Shown one piece after another: positions 30,444-41,700 of a stretch of DNA of 47,110 bases; the stretch's first letter is position 1, and each line of letters begins with the position of its first letter. The stretch comes from an uncultured Clostridia bacterium. Lineage in GTDB: Bacteria; Bacillota; Clostridia; TANB77; CAG-508. Position numbers and translations under genes: made by a program. Below the pieces are notes generated by a model, which was given only the letters and a program-made list of their open reading frames with translations, was not told the DNA's origin and searched no databases. Location: positions 1 to 47,110 of the forward strand of contig CANQPF010000005.1 of the NCBI GenBank assembly GCA_947625665.1, given 5' to 3'.

Positions 30444-32777
30444 TTACTGTGCATTAGTTAAATTTTGCTTCAATGTTACCTTTATAACAGTTCCTTCTTC
30501 AACTGTAGAATCTTTTGAATAATCTTGACTCGTAACAACTCCTGCTCCTTCATAAGTTATATTCAATCCTTTAGCTTTTACTGCATTTGTTGCTTCTGCC
30601 AAAGTCATTCCTTTTAAATCTGGAACAGTTATATTTGAAGTTCTTACTGTATTCTCAGAAGAATATAAGACAACTATAGAGTTTTTCTGTAATGATACTC
30701 CTGGTTTTGGAACTTGGTCTTCTACAAGTAATGTATTTGGATCTCCTTGTACTGTAATTTTTGAATCTAATCCAGTATTCTTTAATACCTTTTGTGCTTC
30801 TGTTACTGTCTTATTTCTTACATCTGGCACAACAATTAAATTATTAGCTCCATTATCTTTTGCAGCCTCATCTGCATCTGAAGGAACTCCTAAATATGGA
30901 AGTATTTCTGAAAGCATTTGTGAAACTACTGGCCCTGCAATTGTTCCACCTTGATGACTTTTTCCTTGTGGGTCATAAAGTGTTAATAGTAAAGCCACTT
31001 GTGTATCTTCTATTGGTGAAATTCCAACATATGATGCAACATATCCTTCATGTTTATTTGCTTCAGTTGGTTCTGATGTTCCAGTTTTTCCTCCAATAGA
31101 ATATCCTGCAACAGCTCCATTTTTACCTGTTCCTTCTACTACAACTGATTCCATCATTGATTTAACTTTTTGTGAAGTTTCTTTAGAAATAACTTGACGT
31201 ACACTTGTTGAAGGAACTTCTGTCACTGCATTTGTTTCTGTATTTGTGATAGATTTTACTATTCTTGGTTTCATCAACATTCCATCATTTGCTATAGCTG
31301 ATACTGCCGTTATCATCTGTATTGGTGTAATGTTAAGACGTTGTCCAAATGACATTGTAGCAAGTTCAACTGGTGCAACATTTGCCAACGGTGTAAACAA
31401 ACTATTTTCCTCTCCTGCTATCTCTATTCCTGTTTTATCAAATAATCCAAAAGCTTCATAATATTTATATAAAGTTTCTGCACCTATTTTTCTACCTAAT
31501 TGCATAAATGCAGGGTTACATGAGTTACACAAAGCTTTTCTCAATGATTGATAACCATGTGGTACATCTGACCAGCATTCTATTTTTACTACATTTTCTC
31601 TATCCTTAAATTCTTCTGCTCCTGTACATAGAAAATTACCATCTATATCTGTTTCTGTTATGTCTTCTTCTAAAGCAACAGAAGATGTAATAACTTTGAA
31701 TACAGATCCTGGCTCATATAATTCTGAAACAGACTTACTTCTCCACATTTCATAAAGTTCATTTACTTTTTCTTCCTGTGAAAGTTGTTCATAATTTTTT
31801 GCAATTTTTTCATTTGGAGTAAATGGATCATTAAGATTGTAATCTGGATATGAGGCCATACCCAAAATATCTCCATTTTTAGGATTCATTACTATCACAT
31901 TTCCACCACGACCACATAAATTATTATCTACTGCCTCTTTTAAATATTTTTCTATTATACTTTGTATATTCAAGTCAAGTGTTAATGTTAAATCACTTCC
32001 ATTTTGAGCTGCTATATACTTTTCTTCAGTATTTGGAATTTCGTCTTGATTTCCAGCTTGATAGCTTACAATTTTACCTGGTGTACCAGTTAAAACAGAA
32101 TCCCATTTTGACTCAATTCCAGTAAGACCTTGATTATCATTCCCGCAAAATCCCAAAACGTGTGATGCAACTGTATTATATGGATAATATCTTTTTGAAT
32201 CTTCATCAATGTTTATTCCAATTTTTATATCATTGTCTTCCATCCATTTCTTTAATTTATCAATTTGTTCCTGTTCTACTTTTCTCGCGATTGTTTCAAC
32301 TTTAGCTTCACTTTTTACTTTTTGTAAAGTTTCATTAAAATCAAGTGAAAAAATTTCTGAGAGACCTGTTGCCACATTTTGTTTTATTCTTTCTGTATCC
32401 TGGTCATCTTTTCCTATTATCTTTTCTGGATTAATAGTAACTGTATCCACTTGTGCACTTATAGCTAAAGATTTTCCTGTAGCATCTAAAATATTTCCAC
32501 GTTTAGGACTTATGATTTGATTTATTGTTTGTTGTTTATAAGCAAGTTCTTTCAAATTATTTCCATCTACAAATTGAAGATAACCAATCTTTACAAGAAG
32601 TAGTGCAAAAACAATCAAGATAATAATAAATCCTGCAAGAAGTTTTTTTGTATGTATTAAATTTTTTGTTTTAAAAGGTGTCTTCATTTTTATCACGTTC
32701 TTCGTATTCGTGACTTTTGGAGTTCTTTTTTTCCTTACGTTACTCTTCTTACCTTTTGAGGTTTTATTCTTATTCAT
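30444..32777 (-). CDS. class B penicillin-binding protein with two PASTA domains (SpoVD-like)
   Basis: A 777-residue transpeptidase: a basic N-terminus, a membrane segment (LLAGFIIILIVFALLLVKIGY), the dimerisation domain, the active serine in EPGSVFKVIT, SCNPAFMQLG, GGKTGTSEP, and two PASTA domains (VPDVRNKTVTEAQKVL and VPDLKGMTLAEATNAV). It cross-links peptidoglycan outside the membrane. It is an in-window paralogue of the PBP at 23779-25784, with the same motifs but no CGG breaks. It lies 40 nt after ispH. PASTA-containing class B PBPs in Clostridia include SpoVD and the vegetative division PBP; I cannot separate them here. Confidence 0.9.
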   Translation of the reverse strand: MNKNKTSKGKKSNVRKKRTPKVTNTKNVIKMKTPFKTKNLIHTKKLLAGFIIILIVFALLLVKIGYLQFVDGNNLKELAYKQQTINQIISPKRGNILDATGKSLAISAQVDTVTINPEKIIGKDDQDTERIKQNVATGLSEIFSLDFNETLQKVKSEAKVETIARKVEQEQIDKLKKWMEDNDIKIGINIDEDSKRYYPYNTVASHVLGFCGNDNQGLTGIESKWDSVLTGTPGKIVSYQAGNQDEIPNTEEKYIAAQNGSDLTLTLDLNIQSIIEKYLKEAVDNNLCGRGGNVIVMNPKNGDILGMASYPDYNLNDPFTPNEKIAKNYEQLSQEEKVNELYEMWRSKSVSELYEPGSVFKVITSSVALEEDITETDIDGNFLCTGAEEFKDRENVVKIECWSDVPHGYQSLRKALCNSCNPAFMQLGRKIGAETLYKYYEAFGLFDKTGIEIAGEENSLFTPLANVAPVELATMSFGQRLNITPIQMITAVSAIANDGMLMKPRIVKSITNTETNAVTEVPSTSVRQVISKETSQKVKSMMESVVVEGTGKNGAVAGYSIGGKTGTSEPTEANKHEGYVASYVGISPIEDTQVALLLTLYDPQGKSHQGGTIAGPVVSQMLSEILPYLGVPSDADEAAKDNGANNLIVVPDVRNKTVTEAQKVLKNTGLDSKITVQGDPNTLLVEDQVPKPGVSLQKNSIVVLYSSENTVRTSNITVPDLKGMTLAEATNAVKAKGLNITYEGAGVVTSQDYSKDSTVEEGTVIKVTLKQNLTNAQ

Positions 32778-32817
32778 ATGTTCACCAATCTTTATATATT
32801 TTTTATCATATAGTATT

Positions 32818-33687
32818 TTATATTAAACTATTATAAAAATCAACTACATCTTCTATACTTTTGCGTGGTGTAGAAGCTCCTGCCATTATACCAATTTTCT
32901 TGTTTCCTATATTACCCTTGTTTGATAGTTCATCTACTGTTTCTATGCAGACAGTTTCTTTACAAAACTGTGATGCTACTTCATACAATTTTTTTGTATT
33001 AGAACTATTTTTTCCTCCGATAATTATCATTAAATCAACTTTCTTTGATAATTCTTCTGTTTCTTTTTGTCTTAATTCCGTCGCTCTACAAATTGTATTT
33101 TTTATTTCTAATTCAATATTGTCTAATAATTCTTCTGTTAAAATTTCTTCAATTTCTTTAAATTTTTCTAAATGATATGTAGTTTGAGCAATTACCAAGC
33201 ATTTATTTTTACCTGATTTCTTTATATCTTGGACTACTTTATATGTATCTTCTTTTTTTTCAATAACTGACATTTTATCTCCACAATAACTAATAGTCCC
33301 AACATTCTCAGGGTGATTTTTCGCACCAACCAATACTATATAATATCCTTTTTTACAATATTCATCTGCTATTTCATGAATATTTAAAACCTTTGGACAT
33401 GTATAATCTACTATTTCTATATTTTTTTCTTTACATTTGTCATAAGTTTCTTTCGGTATTCCATGTGCACGTATTATAGTTTTACTTCTAATTTCTTTTA
33501 CTTCTTCTGGTTTTTCTATAAATTTAATTCCTCTTTTTTCTAAATCTTCAACAACTTGTTTATTATGTACAATTTCTCCCAAACAATATACTTTTGCATT
33601 TGAATCTTTAACTTCATTTTTTGCTCCTTGTACAGCTCTTTCGACTCCATAACAAAATCCTGCTGTTTTTCCAACAATTATTTCCAT
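32818..33687 (-). CDS. ispH: 4-hydroxy-3-methylbut-2-enyl diphosphate reductase
   Basis: A 289-residue IspH. The three cluster cysteines are in AGFCYGVERAV, DYTCPKV and NTICRATELRQ; other hallmarks are EIVHNKQVV, IRAHGIPKE and the PENVGT loop. It is the last step of the MEP pathway and yields IPP and DMAPP, needed for undecaprenyl carriers of wall precursors. It starts 14 nt after ispG, so the last two pathway enzymes form one unit. Confidence 0.95.
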   Translation of the reverse strand: MEIIVGKTAGFCYGVERAVQGAKNEVKDSNAKVYCLGEIVHNKQVVEDLEKRGIKFIEKPEEVKEIRSKTIIRAHGIPKETYDKCKEKNIEIVDYTCPKVLNIHEIADEYCKKGYYIVLVGAKNHPENVGTISYCGDKMSVIEKKEDTYKVVQDIKKSGKNKCLVIAQTTYHLEKFKEIEEILTEELLDNIELEIKNTICRATELRQKETEELSKKVDLMIIIGGKNSSNTKKLYEVASQFCKETVCIETVDELSNKGNIGNKKIGIMAGASTPRKSIEDVVDFYNSLI

Positions 33688-33701
33688 ATTAATCTCCTTA
33701 T

Positions 33702-34757
33702 TTATATCATATTTAAGATTTCTTGTTTTAATACTTGTACAATTTTTTCCTGTGGTACTTTTTTTATTATTTTACCCTTTTTAAATAAAAGTCCTTCATC
33801 AATTCCTCCAGCTATTCCAATATCAGCTTCTCTTGCTTCTCCAGGTCCATTAACAGCACATCCCATTACTGCTACAGTAATATCTGATTCAATAGTCTGT
33901 AAAAATTTTTCAACTTCCTTTGCCATTGGAATCAAATCAATTTGTGTCCTTCCACATGTAGGACATGCTACAAGATTTGGTACTTTATTGTATAAACCAC
34001 AATCCTTCAAAATTTCTTTAGCAACAGGAACTTCTTTTACCGGATCGTCAGATAAAGAAACTCTCATAGTATCTCCTATTCCCTCTCTTAACATTATTCC
34101 TAAACCTATACTAGATTTTATTGTTCCACTAAATTCTGTACCAGATTCTGTTATTCCCAAGTGTAATGGATAGTCAAAAGTTTTCGCTGCCTCTTCATAA
34201 GCTTCTATACATAAATCTAAACTTGAAGCTTTAAGAGAAATTGCAATATCGTAAAACTCTAATTTTTCTAAAATCTCTATATGTCTTTTTGCACTTTCTA
34301 CCATTGCTTTAGCTGTTGGCTTCCCATACTTTTCTAATAAATCTTTTTCTAAAGAACCTCCATTAACTCCTATTCTTATAGGTATGTTTTTTTCTTTACA
34401 AGCATCTACTACCGCTTTCACCTTTTCTTCTGAACCTATATTTCCAGGGTTAATTCTTACTTTATCTACTCCAGCTTTTATCGCTTCTAGAGCTATTTTA
34501 TAATCAAAATGTATATCAGCAACAATTGGAATATGTATTTGCTTTTTTATTTCTTTTATTGCTTTTGCATCTTCTATATCTAAACAGGCCACCCTTATAA
34601 TTTCGCATCCTACTTTTTCTAAATCTAATATTTGTTTCACTGTAACACCAATATCTTTAGTTTTTGTATTACACATTGATTGAATTACTACTTTGTCTTG
34701 TCCACCTATTTGAACATTTCCTACCATTATTTTTCTTGTTTGATTTCTTTTTACCAT
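33702..34757 (-). CDS. ispG: 4-hydroxy-3-methylbut-2-en-1-yl diphosphate synthase
   Basis: A 351-residue GcpE/IspG. The N-terminus ([20 protein letters not shown]) and barrel are typical, and the C-terminal iron-sulfur domain has VACPTCGRT and [10 protein letters not shown]. It converts MEcPP to HMBPP using ferredoxin or flavodoxin electrons. The best ribosome binding site, AAAGGAG, is about 33 nt from the ATG, and in-frame stops rule out an earlier start, so initiation is not of the ordinary kind. The leader between them has a directly repeated GTTAGC. Confidence 0.94.
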   Translation of the reverse strand: MVKRNQTRKIMVGNVQIGGQDKVVIQSMCNTKTKDIGVTVKQILDLEKVGCEIIRVACLDIEDAKAIKEIKKQIHIPIVADIHFDYKIALEAIKAGVDKVRINPGNIGSEEKVKAVVDACKEKNIPIRIGVNGGSLEKDLLEKYGKPTAKAMVESAKRHIEILEKLEFYDIAISLKASSLDLCIEAYEEAAKTFDYPLHLGITESGTEFSGTIKSSIGLGIMLREGIGDTMRVSLSDDPVKEVPVAKEILKDCGLYNKVPNLVACPTCGRTQIDLIPMAKEVEKFLQTIESDITVAVMGCAVNGPGEAREADIGIAGGIDEGLLFKKGKIIKKVPQEKIVQVLKQEILNMI

Positions 34758-34803
34758 TTTATTACTTTGCTAACTTTAAGCTAACGTCTCCTTTCTATAA
34801 ATT

Positions 34804-34847
34804 AAAAAAGCGAGGTGAACTCTACTTTTGTGTATAGCTCACTTCGC
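34804..34847 (-). terminator. intrinsic terminator after the response regulator gene
   Basis: On the minus strand GCGAAGTGAGC pairs with GTTCACCTCGC (11 bp, two imperfect pairs) and is followed by six T. It separates the regulator from ispG. Confidence 0.85.
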
Positions 34848-34863
34848 CATTTTGTTTATCTTT

Positions 34864-35595
34864 TTACTTAGAGTCATCTATATAATAACCTACTCCTCTT
34901 TTTGTTACTAAAATTTGAGGTGTTGAAGTATCTTTCTCTATTTTTTCACGTATCCTTCTTACTGTAACATCTACTGTCCTTATATCTCCATAGTATTCAT
35001 ATCCCCAAACTTTTTCTAATAAAGTTTCTCTTGTAACTACTTGACCTGGTTGTGTTGCTAAAAATTTTAGTACTTCAAATTCTCTCAAAGTCAAGTCTAT
35101 TACTTCTCCTCTAACTTTTACTTCAAATTTTTCAGAATCTAATTCTAATTCTCCTACTACAATTTTTGCATCTTTCTTTTCATCATTTTTTTCTGATTCT
35201 ACTACATTTGTATTAACTTCTACTTTTCTCAAATTTGCTTTTACTCTTGCTACTAATTCCCTGACACTAAAAGGTTTTGTAATATAGTCATCAGCACCTA
35301 ACTCTAGCCCTAAAATTTTATCTATCTCACCGTCTTTTGCTGTCAACATTAATATAGGTACATTCATTGAATTTTTAATTCTTTTGCATACTGACAAACC
35401 ATCTAATTTTGGTAACATTATATCTAGTAAAATCAAATCTGGCTTTTGCTCTAACGCCATATCTACAGCAGTTAAACCATCACTAGCTTCAATTACATTA
35501 TATCCTTCTTTTCCTAAATTGTGAATTAATATATTTCTTATTGGCTCTTCATCATCAACAATTAATATTGTTTTAAAATCTTTTTCTTCTTCCAC
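34864..35595 (-). CDS. OmpR/PhoB-family response regulator
   Basis: A 243-residue regulator. The receiver has the acidic pair in LIVDDEEPI, the phosphorylated Asp in LILLDIMLPKLDG, Thr in MLTAKDG and Lys in ITKPFS; the C-terminal winged helix ends RTVDVTVRRIREKIE and GVGYYID. A linker with DEKKDAK is longer than usual. The start is GTG, with GGCGGAG upstream. No histidine kinase is adjacent; the kinase at 5352-6755 is a candidate partner. Three TGTAAT repeats just upstream of its own promoter suggest autoregulation, and similar repeats near mraZ suggest control of wall genes, in WalR or PhoP style. Confidence 0.92.
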   Translation of the reverse strand: MEEEKDFKTILIVDDEEPIRNILIHNLGKEGYNVIEASDGLTAVDMALEQKPDLILLDIMLPKLDGLSVCKRIKNSMNVPILMLTAKDGEIDKILGLELGADDYITKPFSVRELVARVKANLRKVEVNTNVVESEKNDEKKDAKIVVGELELDSEKFEVKVRGEVIDLTLREFEVLKFLATQPGQVVTRETLLEKVWGYEYYGDIRTVDVTVRRIREKIEKDTSTPQILVTKRGVGYYIDDSK

Positions 35596-35680
35596 AGATA
35601 CTCCGCCTTTCTTTTCCTAATTCTAACAATTTTCTATTTTATTTTATATTTTTTAAAAAATCTGTTAGCTTTACAATACA

Positions 35681-35709
35681 TTTATATCACAATTATTTTT
35701 TTTATACAA
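35681..35709 (-). promoter_or_regulatory. promoter of the response regulator gene
   Basis: On the minus strand TTGTAT and TATAAA are separated by 17 nt, about 85 nt before the GTG start. The -35 is moderately weak, as expected for an activated promoter. Confidence 0.65.
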
Positions 35710-35716
35710 GTCTTTT

Positions 35717-35744
35717 TGTAATTTTTTTGTAATACAACTGTAAT
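35717..35744. promoter_or_regulatory. TGTAAT direct-repeat box (WalR/PhoP-like) at the response regulator promoter
   Basis: Three perfect TGTAAT units with 5-nt spacers (11-nt period) on the plus strand. The pattern TGTWAH-N5-TGTWAH is the known WalR (YycF) box; read on the other strand it resembles PhoP TTACA repeats. It begins 7 nt upstream of the -35 of the regulator gene, a normal place for an activator. Confidence 0.78.
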
Positions 35745-35751
35745 AATATTT

Positions 35752-38700
35752 TTAGATTATTACTCTTATATTATATACCTTTCCATTTGATTGCAATTTT
35801 ATTTCATTATCTACTAGCTTATCATTTAAGTATACCTCTTTTACTCCTTCACTTTTACCTTCTGGATTTTCTACTTTTATGTTGTAAATACTTTTGCCCC
35901 ATTTATATTTTATTTTATATTCTTTCCAATTTTTTGGTATACACGGTAATAATTTCATGATTCCGTCTTCAATTCTAAGTCCTAAGATATATTGTATTCC
36001 TGCTTTATAATACCAACTGCTTGAACCTGTATACCATGTCCATCCACCTCTTCCAACTAGATTTCCACTTCCGTATATATCGGCTGCTATTACATATGGT
36101 TCAACTTTATACTTCTGTGCTGCTTCTCTTGTTCTTGCATGTTCAATAGGTGTTATCATTTTATATAATTCTAATGCTTTATCACCAAATCCAAGCATTG
36201 TTTCAGCAATCACTACCCATATTGCAGCGTGTGTATATTGTCCTCCATTTTCTCTTACTCCTGGTAAATATGCTTTTATATATCCTGGATTCAATTTTCC
36301 TTTAATAAATGGTGGGTCTAATAATTTTATAATACCATTTTCTTTATCTACTAAATGGTTTTCTAAGCTTTCCATTGATATATACTTCTTATCATTATCT
36401 GCTGCATTCGATATTACACTCCAACTTTGTGCAATGCTGTCAATCTTACATTCATCATTTTCCATACTTCCAATAGTTTCTCCATTATCCATAAAAGCTC
36501 TTCTATACCAACGTCCATCCCATGCATTTGTATTAAGTGATTTTTTTAAATCTAATTGTATTTTTTTATATTTTTCAACTAATTCTATATCTTGCCTTTC
36601 TTCACAAATTGGTATAAATCTATCAAGTATTATATATAAGAAGAAACCTAGCCAAACACTTTCTCCTTTTCCTTGATTTCCAATTTTATTAAATCCATCA
36701 TTCCAATCTCCGCTACCTATTTTAGGTAATCCATTTGCACCAAATTTCGTCCTTTCAATTGCTTTTACACAATGTTGATAAATATTTTCTTTTATTTGTG
36801 ACCTTTCATATACTCCATACTTTTCATCTTTTCCATTAACTAATTCTTCTCCTTGAAGATAGAATTCTTCTTTATCAAGTATGCTTTTATCTCCTGTAAA
36901 TTCAATATATTCACATACTGCATATACTAACCATAATAAATCATCCGAAAATCTTGTCCTTATTCCTCTATTTCCCATGTCATGCCACCAATGAAGTACG
37001 TCTCCTTCTATAAATTGATGTGCACAATTTTTTAAAATCTGTTTTTCCAACATTTGTGGTTCTATATATTTTAAACAAAAAGTGTCTTGAAGTTGATCTC
37101 TGAATCCGAAGGCTCCTCCTGATTGATAAAAACCGCTTCTTGCTAGTAGTCTACTTTCTATAGTTTGATATAAACTCCATCCATTTAACATTATATTCAT
37201 AGATTCCAATGGTGTTTCTACTTGTAGTTTTCCAAACAACTCTTCCCAATAAGCTTTTATATTTTTTAACTCCTCTTTACACTTTTCTATTTTTCTATAT
37301 TTATAAGCTATATTTTTACTGTCTATAACAGTATCTTCTGCTCCCAATATTATTGAAATTTCTTTTTGATCATAACTATCAATTTCTATTTCTATTTCAT
37401 ATGCAATACAGGCTTGTTTTCCTAGTCCATCTTCATTGTCCAATTCTACTTTTTTTATTCCATCTGGATTTTTTAATCCACCATTTCCTAAGAAAAATCT
37501 TTTATTTCCCGTATAAGATTTTATTTTTTCACTACTTGTAACATATACTATACTATTCTCTGATTCTGAATCTATTTGATATAAGTTTTTACTAAAAATT
37601 ATATTATTGTTTTTATCATATTGGGTAATAATGTTACCATTTGATTTTAATTCATCTTCTCCCATTGTTAAGTCTACATATTGTATTAGTTTCAATCTTT
37701 TTTTGAACATAGTTGTATTCTTTAATGTCAATATTCCTACTTTTACACTATCGTTTCTCGGAACAAAGATTTCTAGGATCTGGTCTATTCCCATTGATTT
37801 ATGAAGATATTTTGCATATCCAAATCCATATATCGTGTTATAACTATGATTATCAGGAGCTGGATTTTGTCCTAAAGACCAATATTTTTTACTTTCTTCA
37901 TCTTTAATATAAATAACTTCTGATGGAATATCCATAGTTGAATCATTTTGCCAAGTTGACACTCTATTTAATCTACTATTTTTATACCAAGTATATCCTC
38001 CCATATTTTCTGTAACAACTGTTCCAAATTTTTCATTTGCTAATATATGTGACCAAACTGCTGGTAAACGATTTAATTTGTCTGTTTTTATTAAATATTC
38101 TTTTCCATTTTCTGAAAAGCCACCATATTCATTATAATATTTTATCTTATCTTTATCTGAAAGGACATCTATATCTTCTGCATTTTCTTCAATAATTACC
38201 GCTTCTTTTTCTTCATTGTTTATGACTTTATACTTTTCTAAATATTTTTCCTCTATATCTCTTAAATTATTTTTTATACCACCTTTATTACTATCAATAA
38301 TAACTGTTGCAAGAAATTCTATTAATTCAATATCCTTTTTATCAACCTCATTTCTCGTTATATGAAATATACCACCCCTTTGGTTCTTTAAATATCCCAT
38401 ATGATTATTCAATATATCTGTTTCAATTTCTTCTTTTACGTAGTTTTCATAACTGTGTTTTTCTTCATCTATAATAACTAGTTCTGTTTCAATTTTTTTG
38501 GTTTTCAAATATTCATACGCTTTTAGCATTTCCTTTATAACATAACTATCATTAACATCTTGTATTTTTACTAATAAAATAGGTAGATCTCCTGATATTC
38601 CATATTTCCAAAGTTCTGCTTGTATATATTTTTCTTGTGGTAATCTTTCGACGTTAATACATCTTGTAGGATTCTCAAAAACTATATATGTTATTAATTT

Positions 38701-41700
38701 TTGATATTGTTCTATATCCTTTCCTTTTACTCTTAAATATCTACTTTCTTCTTTAACTCTTGCATTAGATAATTCAAAAGCTAATTTTACATTTTCTTGT
38801 GATTGATACTTTATCAAATTATTTTTTACAGATTCCCTATCCTCTCCTACTGAAATTATTAAATCGATTTTTGCTTTTTCACCAGCTGGAATTTTTAATG
38901 TTCTTTTTAAAGCTATAATTGGTTCTGTAACAAGTCCTATTTGTTTTGAAAATGGTATTGAATTTTGAATCATTTTTGGTGTTCCAAGATTTCCTCTACC
39001 TAAGAATTTCTCCTTTTCAATTTCATACTCAATATCTCCAATAGATTCATTTTCTGTATATAATCCTACTTGCATAAAAATTCGTTTTTCATCTTCTTCT
39101 CTATTTTTTCTCTCAACTTCAATGCTATCTGTATTATTATTAAAATCAAATTTTAAAAATAAATTATTAAAAGCCTGATGAGCATAATCTTGGTATTTAT
39201 TTGATAATACTGGTTCAAAATATGAAGTAACTTCTAAGATTTCTTCTTCACTACCTATGTTTTCTAAACTCATTCTTCTTATCTCTACTGGCTCATTAGG
39301 AACAACTATATTTTCCATTTTACTCTTTATATTACCATTTATTTTTTCAATTTTATTTTTATCTGGCATAAAACTAATCTTATATTGACTTTCTTCATCT
39401 TTTATATATGACATATTCCAAATATTTTTAGATTTAATGTTTTTTACATAAAAATTGATTCCCTGTCGATATGTTTTTGTTGTCTTAAATCTATTAATAA
39501 ATATATCTTTATATTTACTTACTCCTAGTCCTTCTTGATTCATTGCAACAGTATATTCTTCATTGGATATTAAATTTCCTCTAATAAGTTTTTCATCAAT
39601 TTTTCTATATGTGCGTTCTGTATAATTTTCATAATCAACATATTTTGGTTTTTCAACTTTTTCTTTATCTTCTTTTGTTATTATGAATTTTTCTGGAGTT
39701 CTTTCCTGCAATAAAATATTTACTGCTTCTATTTCAGGATTTTCAGAAAATCTTTTTTGAAAAATATTATCATTTATAAAATTATTTATTGATAATAGAA
39801 TTAATCCTTGGTGGTGTGCCATATAAGTTTTCACAATACTTGCATTATTTCCCTTTTCTACCCTCTCTGGAGTATAATCTATTGACTCATAAAATCCATA
39901 TTTATTATACATTCCTTGTGCTTCTAATTCTTTTAAATTTTTAATGACTTCTTGTGGAATATCATTTATTGCAAGTACACTGCCATAAGAACTTACTACC
40001 ATTTCATCTGCTAATCCTCTTTTTAACCCTAACCATGGAATTCCAAAAGCTTTATACTGATAATTTGAGTGTAAGTCTTTAACATTAAATGCAGCCTCTG
40101 AAATTCCCCATGGTATATTTAATCTTGTTGTATATTCAATCTGACTCATAAGCATAAATTTACAAGATTCATCTAATAAACTTCCTTCATATCTTTTAAT
40201 ATTTATATTAGGCATTAAATATTCAAAAGCAGTTCCAGACCATGATAACAATCCTTTATATCTTCCAAGTACTGTTAAGGTTCTACTAAGGCTATTCCAA
40301 TGTTTTTCAGGTACATCTTTTTTTGCAATTGCTATTAAACTTGCTTGTCTAGCTTCAGATGCCAATAAATCATAATATGAATCTGTTAATTTATTTTCTT
40401 CTATATTAAATCCTATTGAAAATATTTGATGTTCTTTATGATATAAAAGTGAAAAATCCGTATCTTCTATCATATTGCTAACTATTTCAATTTGACTTTG
40501 AAGTATTATATCATTCATACTTGGTCTATCTTCTTCATTAGTTTCTTCTAATAACTTAATTAAAAAACTTTTTACTACATATAAATATCCGACAAAATTT
40601 CCACTATCAACTGTTGAAATATATCTAGGAATTAATGGTTCCTTCTTTCTTATTTCATACCAATTATATAAATGACCATTCCATTTCGGTAATTCATGAA
40701 TTGTTGTTAAAATATTATTTAATAAATTAGTACATCTATCTAAATTGATATATTTTAGATCATACGCTGCAATTACAGCTAAAATTGAAAGTCCTATATT
40801 TGTTGAAGATGTTCTTGTTGTTATTACTTCCTTTCTATCAGCCTGATAATTATCAGGTATTAAATAGTTATTTTCTTCAGTTAAAAAGTCTTCGAAAAAT
40901 TTCCATGTTCGTTTTCCAACTTCTATTATATAATCCTTTTCATCTTCTGTTATGCTTTGAATTGGCTTTACTTCGTTTATTTGTCTACTTATATACCACA
41001 TTACACTTGGTGCAATAATCCACAATACTCCTAATATAGTTGGAAGTAAATTTATTTTATAAATTCCTATACCTATTGCTATAACTCCTGAAAATAAATT
41101 GAACCACATTTGACTTACATATGATGGCAAATCTGTCTTTGCTTGTTTTTCTGCTTCTTCTGAAGTCGTCCATTCTAAAAGATTTTTGTGCGAAATTAAA
41201 ATTCTGTATAAAGTTTTAAAAATTGCTTTTACAGAAATATACGCCTTATATGGTAAACAAGATAATGTTATTATTCCTCTATAAAATGCTCCTTTTAATC
41301 CTGTAATTTGTGGTGTAAAAGTTTTTTGTGTCTGCTCTCCTTGTTTTTTAAATATGACATTATTTAGTAGTTCTAAAATAAATGGTAATATTATTATGCT
41401 TGTTATCCATAATGCACTTCCCCATACTGATTTTTTATAAATTAAACTAATAATACTTAAAAATATATAGGATATTAAGATACTTATTTCAAATATGCTT
41501 CTCCTTAAATTATCAAATATTTTATATTTAGATAATGCATTTAACGGACTTTTCTTTCCAATCCATTTTATAATTTGCCAATCTCCACGTATCCATCTTG
41601 AAAGCCTATTTATAAAACTATTATACTTTTCTGGATATCCATCCATAATCACAATATCAGTTGCAAGTCCACATCTTACATAACTTCCTTCTAATAAATC

